Of a stretch of DNA of 64,000 nt, positions 33,156-42,168 are shown piece by piece. The stretch covers positions 1 to 64,000 of the forward strand of contig NZ_PJRO01000019.1 of the NCBI RefSeq assembly GCF_002858745.1, given 5' to 3'. Position numbers and translations under genes: made by a program. The stretch comes from Mesorhizobium loti. Lineage in GTDB: Bacteria > Pseudomonadota > Alphaproteobacteria > Rhizobiales > Rhizobiaceae. Below the pieces are notes generated by a model, which saw nothing but the letters and a program-made list of their open reading frames with translations, ran no database searches and had not been told where the DNA came from. How positions within the stretch are numbered: position 1 is the first letter of the stretch; every line of letters begins with the position of its first letter.

Positions 33156-33803
33156 CTATTGCGGACCCATATGCGGGCCTCGGCTGCGCTCGCTGGCGAA
33201 CAGCGCCACCGCCATGGCGCGATTGCGCACGTCCAGCTTGTCGTAGAGATTCTTGAGGTGATACTTCACCGTGTTCTCCGAGATGCCGGTGCGCGTGGCG
33301 ATCTGCAGGTTGGTCCAGCCATCGGCCAGCACCGCCAGCAATTCGCGCTCGCGCGGCGTGAGCCGCGAAAGGGGAGTTTCGTTGATGCGCGAAACGTCGA
33401 CATAAGGAATGCAGATGCGGCCATGAGCGACCGCGATCAGCGTGTCGAACAGGATGGCGGGATCATCGAACTGATAGCAGAAGCCCTGCACACCGAGGCG
33501 CACGCATTGCTTGAGAATGGCGATGTCGTGGTCATTGGAAAAAATGACGACACGTGCATGCAGGTTGCGGCGCTGTAACTCGGCAAGTACGCCGCTTCCG
33601 TCCATATCGGACAGTTTCCAGCCGAGCACGGCAATATCGAAGCCGGGCTCTCCCCGCGATACCGTTTCCAGAAACGCTTCGCCGGCCTGCACGGACCCGA
33701 CCATGTCAAAGCGGCTGTCGCGGTGGATCATGTCGCCGAGTGCGGCGACGACCAGCGGATTGCGTTCCGCAATCAGGACCCTGAACTTCTTCTCTCCCGT
33801 CAT
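33156..33803 (-). CDS. LuxR-family regulator with degenerate receiver domain
   Basis: This protein of 215 residues has a response-regulator-like N-terminal domain (about 7-125) and a LuxR helix-turn-helix (about 145-205, LTPRERELLAVLADGWTNLQIA). The receiver lacks the usual phosphorylation residues. The acidic pair is E13-R14, the phospho-acceptor Asp is G61 (AVLGWKLSDMDG) and the conserved Lys is Q111. It is therefore probably not switched by a histidine kinase. The start at 33803 fits the domain; an in-frame ATG at 33857 would add 18 residues. It lies between the membrane operon and glyA, so it may control C1 genes. Confidence 0.85.
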   Translation of the reverse strand: MTGEKKFRVLIAERNPLVVAALGDMIHRDSRFDMVGSVQAGEAFLETVSRGEPGFDIAVLGWKLSDMDGSGVLAELQRRNLHARVVIFSNDHDIAILKQCVRLGVQGFCYQFDDPAILFDTLIAVAHGRICIPYVDVSRINETPLSRLTPRERELLAVLADGWTNLQIATRTGISENTVKYHLKNLYDKLDVRNRAMAVALFASERSRGPHMGPQ

Positions 33804-33986
33804 GGGCGTGACATCGGTCTCCCAACCCGGATGCTGAACTTTCCATACAGCGGTCATCGGCTTCACACAGGCTCCAGCGCGACCTCTATCGTCTTGTTTC
33901 GTCGCATGACGGGCGGCGGATGCCGCCCTCCTTGTCCGAAAAGTCTGCAACTTTTTGCTTTCCTGACCTTCGGTTCGGGACCATGC

Positions 33987-35291
33987 CTAGTCGTAGATCG
34001 GGAAGCGACGTACCAAGGCTTCGACTTCCTCCCGCACCTCGTTCTCGATCCGGCTGTTGGCGTCCTCGCCATTTGCGGACAGCCCGTCGATCACCTCCAT
34101 GGTCAATCGGCCGACGAGCTGGAACTCCTCGGCACGGAATCCGCGCGTTGTGCAGGCTGGCGTGCCCAGCCGGACACCGGAAGTCACCGCCGGTCCCTGT
34201 GGGTCGAATGGGATGCCGTTCTTGTTGCAGGTGATGTGGGCGCGCCCGAGTGCCGCTTCGACCGCCTTGCCGGTAAGACTTTTGCGTCTGAGATCGACCA
34301 GCATCAGGTGCGTGTCGGTGCCGCCGGAGACGATCTCGACGCCACCGGAGGCAAGGGTTTCGGCAAGCACCTTGGCGTTCTCGACGACACGGGCCGCATA
34401 GGTCCTGAATTCAGGCGTCAGCGCTTCGCCGAAGGCCACTGCCTTGGCGGCGATGACATGCATCAGCGGTCCGCCCTGCAATCCCGGGAAGACGGTGGAA
34501 TTGATCTTCTTGCCGATTTCTTCGTCGTTCGACAGCACCATGCCGCCGCGTGGTCCTCGCAATGTCTTGTGCGTGGTGGTGGTCACGACATGGGCATGTT
34601 CGAGCGGGTTGGGATGGACACCGCCGGCGACCAGGCCAGCAAAATGCGCCATGTCGACGAACAGCTTGGCGCCGACCTCGTCGGCGATCTCGCGGAACGC
34701 CTTGAAGTCGATAAAGCGCGGATAGGCCGACCCGCCGGCCAGAAGCACTTTCGGCCGGTGCTGGCGGGCAAGGTCGCGCACCTCGTCGAGGTCGATGCGC
34801 TGGTCCTGCTGGCGAACGCCATAAGAAACGACATTGAACCATTTGCCAGACTGGTTGACAGGCGAGCCGTGGGTGAGGTGGCCACCGGCTGCCAGGTTCA
34901 GCCCCATGAAGGTGTCGCCTGGCTGCATCAGCGCCATGAACACCGACTGGTTGGCCTGGCTGCCGGAATGCGGCTGCACGTTGGCGAAGCTGCAGCCGAA
35001 CAATTGCCGGGCGCGCTCGCGTGCCAGATCCTCAACCTCGTCGACGTACTGGCAGCCGCCGTAGTAGCGGCGTCCCGGATAACCTTCGGCGTATTTGTTG
35101 GTCAGCACCGAACCTTGTGCTTCGAGGACGGCCTTCGAGACGATGTTTTCGGACGCGATGAGTTCGATCTCGTCGCGCTGTCTGCCGAGTTCACGCGCCA
35201 TGGCGGCGCTGACGGCAGGATCGGTGGTTGCAACGCCGCTGTGGAAGAACTGGCTCAGGCCACCGAGGCCAGGCCGTGCCGGGATGTTCAT
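33987..35291 (-). CDS. glyA: Serine hydroxymethyltransferase
   Basis: It joins glycine and methylene-THF to give serine, the step where C1 enters the serine cycle. The protein of 434 residues has the PLP lysine K242 in TTTHKTLRGPRGG, and the family segments IELIASENIVS, NKYAEGYPG and NVQPHSGSQAN. It lies 39 bases downstream of ppc in the same direction and is likely co-transcribed. A second housekeeping glyA may exist elsewhere; this copy sits in a C1 context. Confidence 0.96.
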   Translation of the reverse strand: MNIPARPGLGGLSQFFHSGVATTDPAVSAAMARELGRQRDEIELIASENIVSKAVLEAQGSVLTNKYAEGYPGRRYYGGCQYVDEVEDLARERARQLFGCSFANVQPHSGSQANQSVFMALMQPGDTFMGLNLAAGGHLTHGSPVNQSGKWFNVVSYGVRQQDQRIDLDEVRDLARQHRPKVLLAGGSAYPRFIDFKAFREIADEVGAKLFVDMAHFAGLVAGGVHPNPLEHAHVVTTTTHKTLRGPRGGMVLSNDEEIGKKINSTVFPGLQGGPLMHVIAAKAVAFGEALTPEFRTYAARVVENAKVLAETLASGGVEIVSGGTDTHLMLVDLRRKSLTGKAVEAALGRAHITCNKNGIPFDPQGPAVTSGVRLGTPACTTRGFRAEEFQLVGRLTMEVIDGLSANGEDANSRIENEVREEVEALVRRFPIYD

Positions 35292-35330
35292 GCGTCCAAT
35301 CCTTTCTGGCGCCAGGCGCCGGTCCTGTCT

Positions 35331-38045
35331 TCAACCTGTCCAGCCGAGACCGGCGGAGATGCAGTTGATCGAAAGCAGGAGCGCGTTGACCGGTCGCTTC
35401 GACGGCGAAGCATTCGCGGCCTGGTCGCGCACTTCCTGCAACAATTTCACCTGGAGCGCGTGGATGCTGTCCATTTCCGGCCTTAAACGGTCGAAATTGC
35501 GCTTGAAGGCCGGGAAACGTGCGGCAAAGTCGGTGTCCCCCACAATTGATCGCACCATGGTGCTGGTGAGGTCGTATTCGGCCTCGATCTTGCGAAAGAT
35601 CCGTCCGCCGGTGTTGCTGTCGGCAACGAGCCCTGCATAAAGCCGGCCGATCTCCATGTCGGCCTGGTAGAGTGTCTTGTCGACCTCATCGACGATGAGC
35701 CGGAAGAAGCGCGAGCGCTCGAACATCTGCCGCAGCAGGTCGCGACCGGCGTCGCCACGGACCGTGACGAAGGAGCTGATGGCGCTGCCGATGCCGTACC
35801 AGCCCGTGAGCAGATGGCGGTTCTGGCTCCAGGCGAAAACCCAGGGTATGGCGCGCAGGTCGGCGATATCGCGCGCGCCGAAGCGGCGCGCTGGCCGCGA
35901 GCCGATCTTCAGCAAAGCGAGTTCCTCGACCGGGCTCGCCTGGTTGAAGTAGTCGATGAAACCCGGCTCGCCGATCAGGCTGGCATAGGCAGCCAGCGAC
36001 ATCCCCGTGAGGGCTTCCAGTGCCTCGTCGAATTCGGGAATATCCTTCAGTTCGGCTTCGTTGGGCGACTTCACGCTGTGCGCGAAGACACTTGCTGAAA
36101 GGATCTCGAGCTGATGCAGGCCAGTGCCGCGGTTGGCGAATTTGGAGGAGACGACTTCGCCCTGTTCGGTAACGCGCATGGAGCCGTCGACCGTATCGGC
36201 CGGCTGCGCGGCAATAGCGCGGCCAGTGGGGGCGCCGCCGCGGCTTACCGAACCGCCTCGGCCGTGAAAGAAGGAAATCCGCACCTTGTGCTTGCGGCCC
36301 AGCTTCGTCAGCTGCTTCTGCGCCTTGCTGAGTTCCCAGTTCGCGGCCAGGAAGCCGCCGTCCTTATTGGAGTCGGAATAGCCCAGCATGATTTCCTGGC
36401 GATTGCCGAAATCACGGATCGAGCGGCGCACGATGGAGTGGCCGAGAAGCTGTTCCAGAATGGCGGGGGCAGCACGCAGATCCGCGATGGTCTCGAACAG
36501 CGGCACCACCCTCAGATTGATCGTTCCAGAACCATCCGATGCCGTTGCCAGTCCGCAGAACTGGCCGAGCAGGTAGACAGCCAGGATATCATCGGCGGAT
36601 TGCGTCATCGACAGGATGAAGGCGCCGATGGCGCCGCGCTTTTCAGCGGACGCTTCGCGGATCACATCGAACAGGTCGAGCAGTTCACGGGTCTCGTCGG
36701 ACAGCCCGGTCCGGTCTAACGCGATGCGCTCGCCCTTGCGGATTGCGTCGCGAATACGCGCGGACCATTGCGGCGAACTGGGCGAGACCGACCCGCTTTG
36801 CGGGTCCATCCCGGCAAAGAGCTCGGCCAGAACCCGGTTCACCACCGTTGAATTCTGGCGGATATCCAGGGCAACGGTATGGAAGCGAAAGCTTTCGATC
36901 TGTTGCAGTAGCGGCCGCACGAGACGGTGCACCATCATCTTGCCGCCAAGGAGGTCTAGCGCGTCGGCCAGGCAATACAAATCCGCGCGGAATGCTTCAG
37001 GGGTGGGGTAGGGCACACCGCTGCCCTTGCCGGTCATCGCTTCCAGCCGACAGAGCATCGCCGCAGAAAACTGCCGCAAGGGCTCATCGACATTGCGATG
37101 GATGATTGCATCGCCGCAACCGCTCGCTTGTAGAGCTTCCGCCAGGGCCTGTTCGAAATCGGCAGGCATGTCGACAACATTGGTGCTGACGCTGAGCAGG
37201 GTGACCAGACGACGTACCTGGGTGAGGTAGAGACGGATGGCCATGCCGCGATTTTCGGCAAGAGCATATGCAGTCGTGCTGGCGGTGACATTCGGGTTGC
37301 CGTCACGATCCCCGCCGATCCAGGACGCAAAGCGCATGAAGGATGGAACGGTGAGGGCGTAGTTGGGGAAGTGACGCTTCAACGCGCCATCGACAAGGTC
37401 GTAGAGCTGTGGCGTGGCCTCGAACAACACTTCACGAAAGAAGTGCAGTCCCCAGGCGATCTCGCGCTCCACTGTCGGGCGTTCCAGCCTGAGTTCACCC
37501 GTCATCCACAAAAGTTCGATTTCACTTCTAAGGTCGCAGATCAGCGTGTCGCGCTCGCGAGGTGCCCAACGCAGCTGGCCGATTTCCGTCAGCTTGCGAT
37601 AGATACGGCGATGGATCTCCAGCACGGTGACGCGCTTGGCCTCGGTGGGGTGAGCGGTCATGGTCGGACCAACGACGAGGCTGTCCAGCGCTTCCTGAAC
37701 GGCCTCGGCGGAATATCCTTCTGCGGCGATTTCACCGATCACATTGGCGAAGGAACCGATGACGTCTTCGGGGCTTTCCGCCTGCTCGGTCTCGCGCCGG
37801 GTACGCACGGCCTGAAGTTCGCTGGCAATTGCGATCAGCTGAAACCAGATGCCGGTTGCCTGCAGGGCAGGGATTCGCAGGTCCTCCGCCAAACTCCCGA
37901 GTGAGCCACGGCGAACCAGGATCTCGGCGATTTCGGGTTCGCGTTCCCTGACGACCGAGACAAGCAGCCGGAAAAGCAGCTCGTGGACGTCGCTGCGGGC
38001 GTCGACTGGCCTGGCATCCCTGGTGCTTGCGACCGGGGGGGCCAT
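35331..38045 (-). CDS. ppc: Phosphoenolpyruvate carboxylase
   Basis: It carboxylates PEP to oxaloacetate, the CO2-fixing step of the serine cycle. The protein is about 904 residues from the ATG at 38045. In-frame GTG (38102) and TTG (38111) starts would add 19 or 22 residues, and an AGGA lies ahead of the GTG, so the start is uncertain. Catalytic motifs are present: VGPTMTAHPTEAKR with the catalytic His, LGYSDSNKDGG, and FHGRGGSVSRGGAP. The C-terminus ends in GLGWTG where most PEP carboxylases end in NTG. It is upstream of glyA. Confidence 0.93.
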   Translation of the reverse strand: MAPPVASTRDARPVDARSDVHELLFRLLVSVVREREPEIAEILVRRGSLGSLAEDLRIPALQATGIWFQLIAIASELQAVRTRRETEQAESPEDVIGSFANVIGEIAAEGYSAEAVQEALDSLVVGPTMTAHPTEAKRVTVLEIHRRIYRKLTEIGQLRWAPRERDTLICDLRSEIELLWMTGELRLERPTVEREIAWGLHFFREVLFEATPQLYDLVDGALKRHFPNYALTVPSFMRFASWIGGDRDGNPNVTASTTAYALAENRGMAIRLYLTQVRRLVTLLSVSTNVVDMPADFEQALAEALQASGCGDAIIHRNVDEPLRQFSAAMLCRLEAMTGKGSGVPYPTPEAFRADLYCLADALDLLGGKMMVHRLVRPLLQQIESFRFHTVALDIRQNSTVVNRVLAELFAGMDPQSGSVSPSSPQWSARIRDAIRKGERIALDRTGLSDETRELLDLFDVIREASAEKRGAIGAFILSMTQSADDILAVYLLGQFCGLATASDGSGTINLRVVPLFETIADLRAAPAILEQLLGHSIVRRSIRDFGNRQEIMLGYSDSNKDGGFLAANWELSKAQKQLTKLGRKHKVRISFFHGRGGSVSRGGAPTGRAIAAQPADTVDGSMRVTEQGEVVSSKFANRGTGLHQLEILSASVFAHSVKSPNEAELKDIPEFDEALEALTGMSLAAYASLIGEPGFIDYFNQASPVEELALLKIGSRPARRFGARDIADLRAIPWVFAWSQNRHLLTGWYGIGSAISSFVTVRGDAGRDLLRQMFERSRFFRLIVDEVDKTLYQADMEIGRLYAGLVADSNTGGRIFRKIEAEYDLTSTMVRSIVGDTDFAARFPAFKRNFDRLRPEMDSIHALQVKLLQEVRDQAANASPSKRPVNALLLSINCISAGLGWTG

Positions 38046-38111
38046 CGAGCCTTTATCGATTTTCGCGAGATCGAGAATGTCCGTTGCCTCCTCAACAAAC
38101 ACTGCGCACAA

Positions 38112-38434
38112 TTCCTACCATGAATGTTTTTTTCATAATAGTGCATCGAACTAGGATATTCCTTTCGCCGGCGCTGAAAACGCCTGGACGGGTAGATTCC
38201 TCGCCCATTCGGGTGGTGCCGGGATTGGCCGAAAGGGCGAATTTTCAAGCCGAGACGGCTGATTTACCGCAGAAACACAGCTGATTTGCCGGGTTCACGA
38301 AAATCGCTTGACGAAAATCGGGTTTGCGATGATCTTCACTATTGGGAAACAAATAAGACTAAGCGGAAAACCGCAGTGCATGCTTTACCGTCCCGATTTC
38401 GGTGACGAGACTGTCAACAATGGGGAACCAAGCC
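38112..38434. other. Intergenic region between ppc and APC permease 1
   Basis: These roughly 320 bases lie between divergent genes and should hold both promoters. The stretch next to ppc is AT-rich (38115-38160, with a run of T), and GGGGAA at 38422-38427 serves the permease start. I see no gene, repeat copy or clear hairpin in it. Confidence 0.4.
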
Positions 38435-40144
38435 ATGAGTGCCATGGACGATACCTACGTGGCCGAAGCCAGTGGGAACCTGCACCGGACCATCGATTGG
38501 CGCGGCGCATTCTGGGTCGCGAGCGGCGTGCCACCGCTGGTGCTGTTTTCGATCGGTGGCATTGCCGGCGTCGGCGGCAACATCGCCTTCGCCATCTGGA
38601 CGGTGTCCATTCTGATGGGCTTTATCCAGTCCTTCACCTATGCCGAGATCGCCGGCCTGTTCCCCAACAAATCGGGTGGTGCCTCGGTCTACGGCGCTAC
38701 CGCCTGGCTGCGCTATTCGAAGTTCATTGCGCCCCTGTCAGTGTGGTGCAACTGGTTCGCCTGGACCCCGGTCCTGTCGCTCGGCTGTTCGATCGCTGCA
38801 GCCTACATCCTCAACGCGCTGGCACCGATCCCAGGCTTCACCGACACGTCGCCGGAGGTGGTCGCCTATCTCGCTGCGAATGCAGGATCGAGCGCTGCCG
38901 ATGCCATCGCGGCGGTAACCGCCGCAGCGACACCGACGATCCGCACCTGGACGCTCTATACCCACTCGCTTGGCCCGGTTTCCTTCTCGCTCAACGCGAC
39001 TTTCTGGATCGGTGCCGTGCTGATGCTATGCACTTTCGCTATCCAGCATCGCGGCATCCTCAGCACCGCCAATGTGCAGAAGATGATCGGCCTGCTGGTC
39101 ATCATTCCGTTGCTGATCGTCGGCATCGCGCCGATCCTGACCGGCCAGGTGAACTGGTCCAACTACTCGCCCTTCGTTCCGCTGGCTGCGGCCTACGCGC
39201 CTGAGCCGGGCTCGTGGAACGTCGCCGGCTGGACCCTGGTGCTGGGCGGCATGTTCATCGCAGCATGGTCGACCTATGGTTTTGAAACCGCGGTCTGCTA
39301 CACACGCGAATTCAAGAACCCTGGAACGGACACGTTCAAGGCGATCTTCTATTCGGGCCTGCTCTGCATCCTGCTGTTCATCCTGGTGCCGTTTACGTTC
39401 CAGGGCGTTCTCGGGCTTAACGGAATGCTGGCGACGCCCATCGTCGACGGCTCCGGTGTCGCGGACGCACTTGCCTCCATGGTCGGTGGTGGCGGTCTCA
39501 TCAAGACCTTGCTGATCATGCTGATGATCCTGGCCTTGCTGTTGTCGATCATGACAGCGATGGCCGGTACGTCGCGCACGCTCTACCAGGGTGCCGTCGA
39601 CGGCTGGCTGCCGCGTTACCTCAGCCATGTCAACGAACATGGTGCGCCGACGCGGGCGATGTGGACGGACCTGATCGTCAACCTCGGCGTGCTGGCAATT
39701 GCTTCGGCCGACGCAACCAGCTTCTTCTTCATCCTGGCCGTCGCCAATTGCGGCTACATCATCTTCAATTTCCTCAACCTGAATGCCGGCTGGATCCACC
39801 GCATCGACAACGGCCACATCAAGCGGCCGTGGCGCGCGCCGACCTGGCTGCTGGCAGCGGGTACCATCTTCGCCTTCGTCAACGCCGTTTTCATGGGCGC
39901 CGGCGCCAAGGTGTGGAACCCGATGGCGCTGTGGGCGGGACTGGCGACCGTCGCGCTCATCATCCCGGTGTTCTGCTTCCGCCACTACATCCAGGACGGC
40001 GGCAAGTTTCCGGATCACATGCTGGACGATCTCGGCATGACCGAGAGCAATTTGCGCGAGCGCAAGGCAGGCATCTTGCCTTACCTCACGCTGATTGCCG
40101 GGCTGATCGTGGTGCTGATCTCCAACTGGTATTTCGTGTTCTGA
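38435..40144 (+). CDS. APC-superfamily permease, tandem copy 1
   Basis: This membrane transporter of 569 residues has about 12-13 membrane segments, starting with WVASGVPPLVLFSIGGIAG. It has a large polar loop (about 130-180) and the consensus FTYAEIAGLFPNKSGGASVYG. The ATG at 38435 is favoured by GGGGAA upstream and by the equal N-terminus of copy 2; an in-frame ATG at 38420 is possible. It is the paralogue of the next gene. Its place after ppc and in a methylamine region suggests uptake of an amine or amino acid, but the substrate is unknown. Confidence 0.85.
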   Translation: MSAMDDTYVAEASGNLHRTIDWRGAFWVASGVPPLVLFSIGGIAGVGGNIAFAIWTVSILMGFIQSFTYAEIAGLFPNKSGGASVYGATAWLRYSKFIAPLSVWCNWFAWTPVLSLGCSIAAAYILNALAPIPGFTDTSPEVVAYLAANAGSSAADAIAAVTAAATPTIRTWTLYTHSLGPVSFSLNATFWIGAVLMLCTFAIQHRGILSTANVQKMIGLLVIIPLLIVGIAPILTGQVNWSNYSPFVPLAAAYAPEPGSWNVAGWTLVLGGMFIAAWSTYGFETAVCYTREFKNPGTDTFKAIFYSGLLCILLFILVPFTFQGVLGLNGMLATPIVDGSGVADALASMVGGGGLIKTLLIMLMILALLLSIMTAMAGTSRTLYQGAVDGWLPRYLSHVNEHGAPTRAMWTDLIVNLGVLAIASADATSFFFILAVANCGYIIFNFLNLNAGWIHRIDNGHIKRPWRAPTWLLAAGTIFAFVNAVFMGAGAKVWNPMALWAGLATVALIIPVFCFRHYIQDGGKFPDHMLDDLGMTESNLRERKAGILPYLTLIAGLIVVLISNWYFVF

Positions 40145-40245
40145 CCACGGACTGACCACTGATCCCGTGCGGCTGAGACAGCCGCGCGGGATTCTCCACG
40201 AGAACCAGGGGAAGTGCTCGATAGAGCCTGAGGGGAAGCCGAACA

Positions 40246-41964
40246 ATGACGATAACAACTGCTGCTGCTGCAACTCACGCCGTAGACGGCCAACTTCATC
40301 GCACCATCGACTGGCGTGGCGCCTTCTGGGTCGCCAGCGGCGTGCCCGCACTGGTGCTGTTTTCGATCGGCGGCATTGCCGGCACTGTTGGCACGCCAGC
40401 CTATCTGATCTGGACGGCGTCCATCATTCTCGGCCTGATCCAGTCGTTCACCTATGCCGAGATCGCCGGCCTGTTTCCCTCGAAGTCGGGTGGCGCCTCG
40501 GTGTATGGCGCAACGGCCTGGTTGCGCTACTCGAAGTTCATTGCGCCACTCTCCGTATGGTGTAATTGGCTTGCCTGGACACCGGTGCTGTCGCTCGGCT
40601 GTTCGATCGCCGCCGCCTACATCCTCAACGCGTTGGCGCCGATCCCGGGCTTTACCGATACATCGCCGGAAGTTGTGGCATGGCTGGCCGATCCGGCCAA
40701 TGCCGGCAAGGCGGCGACCGACGCCATCGCAGCGCTGACGGCGGCCGGGACTCCCGTCATCCGCAACTGGACACTCTTCCACGGCACGCTCGGACCGGTG
40801 AGCTTCTCGCTCAACTCCGTCTTCTTCATCGGCGTCATCCTGATGCTGGTGACCTTCGCGATCCAGCATCGCGGCATTCTCGGCACCGCCAGCGTGCAGA
40901 AATTCATCGGCCTCGTTGTCATCATTCCGATGCTGATCGTCGGCGTCGTGCCGATCATCACCGGTCAGATCAATTGGGCGAACTATTCTCCACTGGTCCC
41001 GCTGGCGGCGGCTTACGCGCCTGAGCCAGGTTCCTGGAACGTAGCCGGCTGGACCCTAGTGCTGGGCGGCATGTTCATTGCAGCCTGGTCCGCCTATGCC
41101 TTCGAAACCGCGATCTGCTACACCAGCGAATTCAAGAATCCCGGCCGGGATACCGTGCGGGCGATCTTTTATTCGGGCCTGTTGTGCCTCGCGCTCTACA
41201 CGCTGGTGCCGTTCACGTTCCAGGGTGTTCTGGGTCTCAACGGCATGCTGGCGACGCCGATCGTCGACGGCTCAGGTGTCGCGGAGGCTATGGCTCACAT
41301 GGTCGGCGGGGCAGGGTTCATCACATCGATCATGGTGATGTTGATGATCCTGGCGCTGATGCTGTCGATCATGACGGCAATGGCAGGCTCATCGCGCACA
41401 CTCTACCAGGGCTCTGTCGATGGCTGGCTGCCGCGCTATCTCACTCACACCAACGAGCACGGCGCGCCGACGCGGGCGATGTGGACCGACCTGATCTTCA
41501 ACGTCTTTTTGCTTGCTGTTGCCGCCGCCGATGCAACCAGCTTCTTCTTCGTGCTGGCCGTGTCGAACTGCGGCTACATCATCTTCAATTTCCTCAACCT
41601 GAATTCCGGCTGGATCCACCGCATCGACAACGGTCATATCCATCGGCCGTGGCGGGCGCCGACGTTGTTGATCGCGGTCGGCGGCATGCTCTCCTACGTC
41701 AATGCCATCTTCATGGGTGCCGGCGCCAAGGTCTGGAACCCATGGGCGCTGTGGGCCGGCTTCATCGCCGCCGCGCTGATCATCCCGGTGTTCTGGTTCC
41801 GACACTACATCCAGGACGGCGGTAGGTTCCCGGAACATATGCTCGACGATCTCGGCATTTCGCAGGAAGATCTGAAGGTGCGCAAGGCCGGCATCCTGCC
41901 ATATCTGACGCTGGTTGCCGGCCTGGCAGTGGTCTTGATCGCGAACTGGGTCTTCGTCATCTGA
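40246..41964 (+). CDS. APC-superfamily permease, tandem copy 2
   Basis: This protein of 572 residues is colinear with the previous permease over its full length. Most membrane segments are nearly the same, for example FTYAEIAGLFPSKSGGASVYG and the shared WVASGVP start. Differences cluster in the large loop near residue 150 and in the early helix (GTVGTPAYLIW against GVGGNIAFAIW). GAGGGGAA precedes the ATG. The 101 bp gap has no terminator, so both are likely on one transcript. Tandem duplication followed by change of substrate is a simple explanation. Confidence 0.86.
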   Translation: MTITTAAAATHAVDGQLHRTIDWRGAFWVASGVPALVLFSIGGIAGTVGTPAYLIWTASIILGLIQSFTYAEIAGLFPSKSGGASVYGATAWLRYSKFIAPLSVWCNWLAWTPVLSLGCSIAAAYILNALAPIPGFTDTSPEVVAWLADPANAGKAATDAIAALTAAGTPVIRNWTLFHGTLGPVSFSLNSVFFIGVILMLVTFAIQHRGILGTASVQKFIGLVVIIPMLIVGVVPIITGQINWANYSPLVPLAAAYAPEPGSWNVAGWTLVLGGMFIAAWSAYAFETAICYTSEFKNPGRDTVRAIFYSGLLCLALYTLVPFTFQGVLGLNGMLATPIVDGSGVAEAMAHMVGGAGFITSIMVMLMILALMLSIMTAMAGSSRTLYQGSVDGWLPRYLTHTNEHGAPTRAMWTDLIFNVFLLAVAAADATSFFFVLAVSNCGYIIFNFLNLNSGWIHRIDNGHIHRPWRAPTLLIAVGGMLSYVNAIFMGAGAKVWNPWALWAGFIAAALIIPVFWFRHYIQDGGRFPEHMLDDLGISQEDLKVRKAGILPYLTLVAGLAVVLIANWVFVI

Positions 41965-41971
41965 GGGAGGT

Positions 41972-42076
41972 TAGAGCGTTTCCATTTTTCACGGAAACGC
42001 GGAAACGCTCTAACTCCTTGTTTTTACGCAATTCCGGACGGAAAACCGCGACGCATTTTTCCTGGAATTGCTCTAG
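41972..42076 (+). repeat. Double-hairpin repeat element, copy 6
   Basis: Plus-orientation copy just after the stop of APC permease 2. Part of the first hairpin (GGAAACGC) is doubled, making it about 10 bases longer than copy 1. No stop codon is supplied here. Confidence 0.85.
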
Positions 42077-42111
42077 CCGCGATCGATACCCTCTCACGTT
42101 CTCGAACCAAT

Positions 42112-42149
42112 AAAAAAGTCCAGCCGGCCATTTCAGTGGCCGGCTGGAC
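42112..42149 (-). terminator. Terminator of the RND efflux operon
   Basis: A 13 bp perfect stem (42118-42130 with 42137-42149) and a six-base loop are followed on the minus strand by T6. It lies 19 bases after the stop of the RND adaptor gene. Confidence 0.9.
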
Positions 42150-42168
42150 CGTTCCGGTGCCCTGATGG

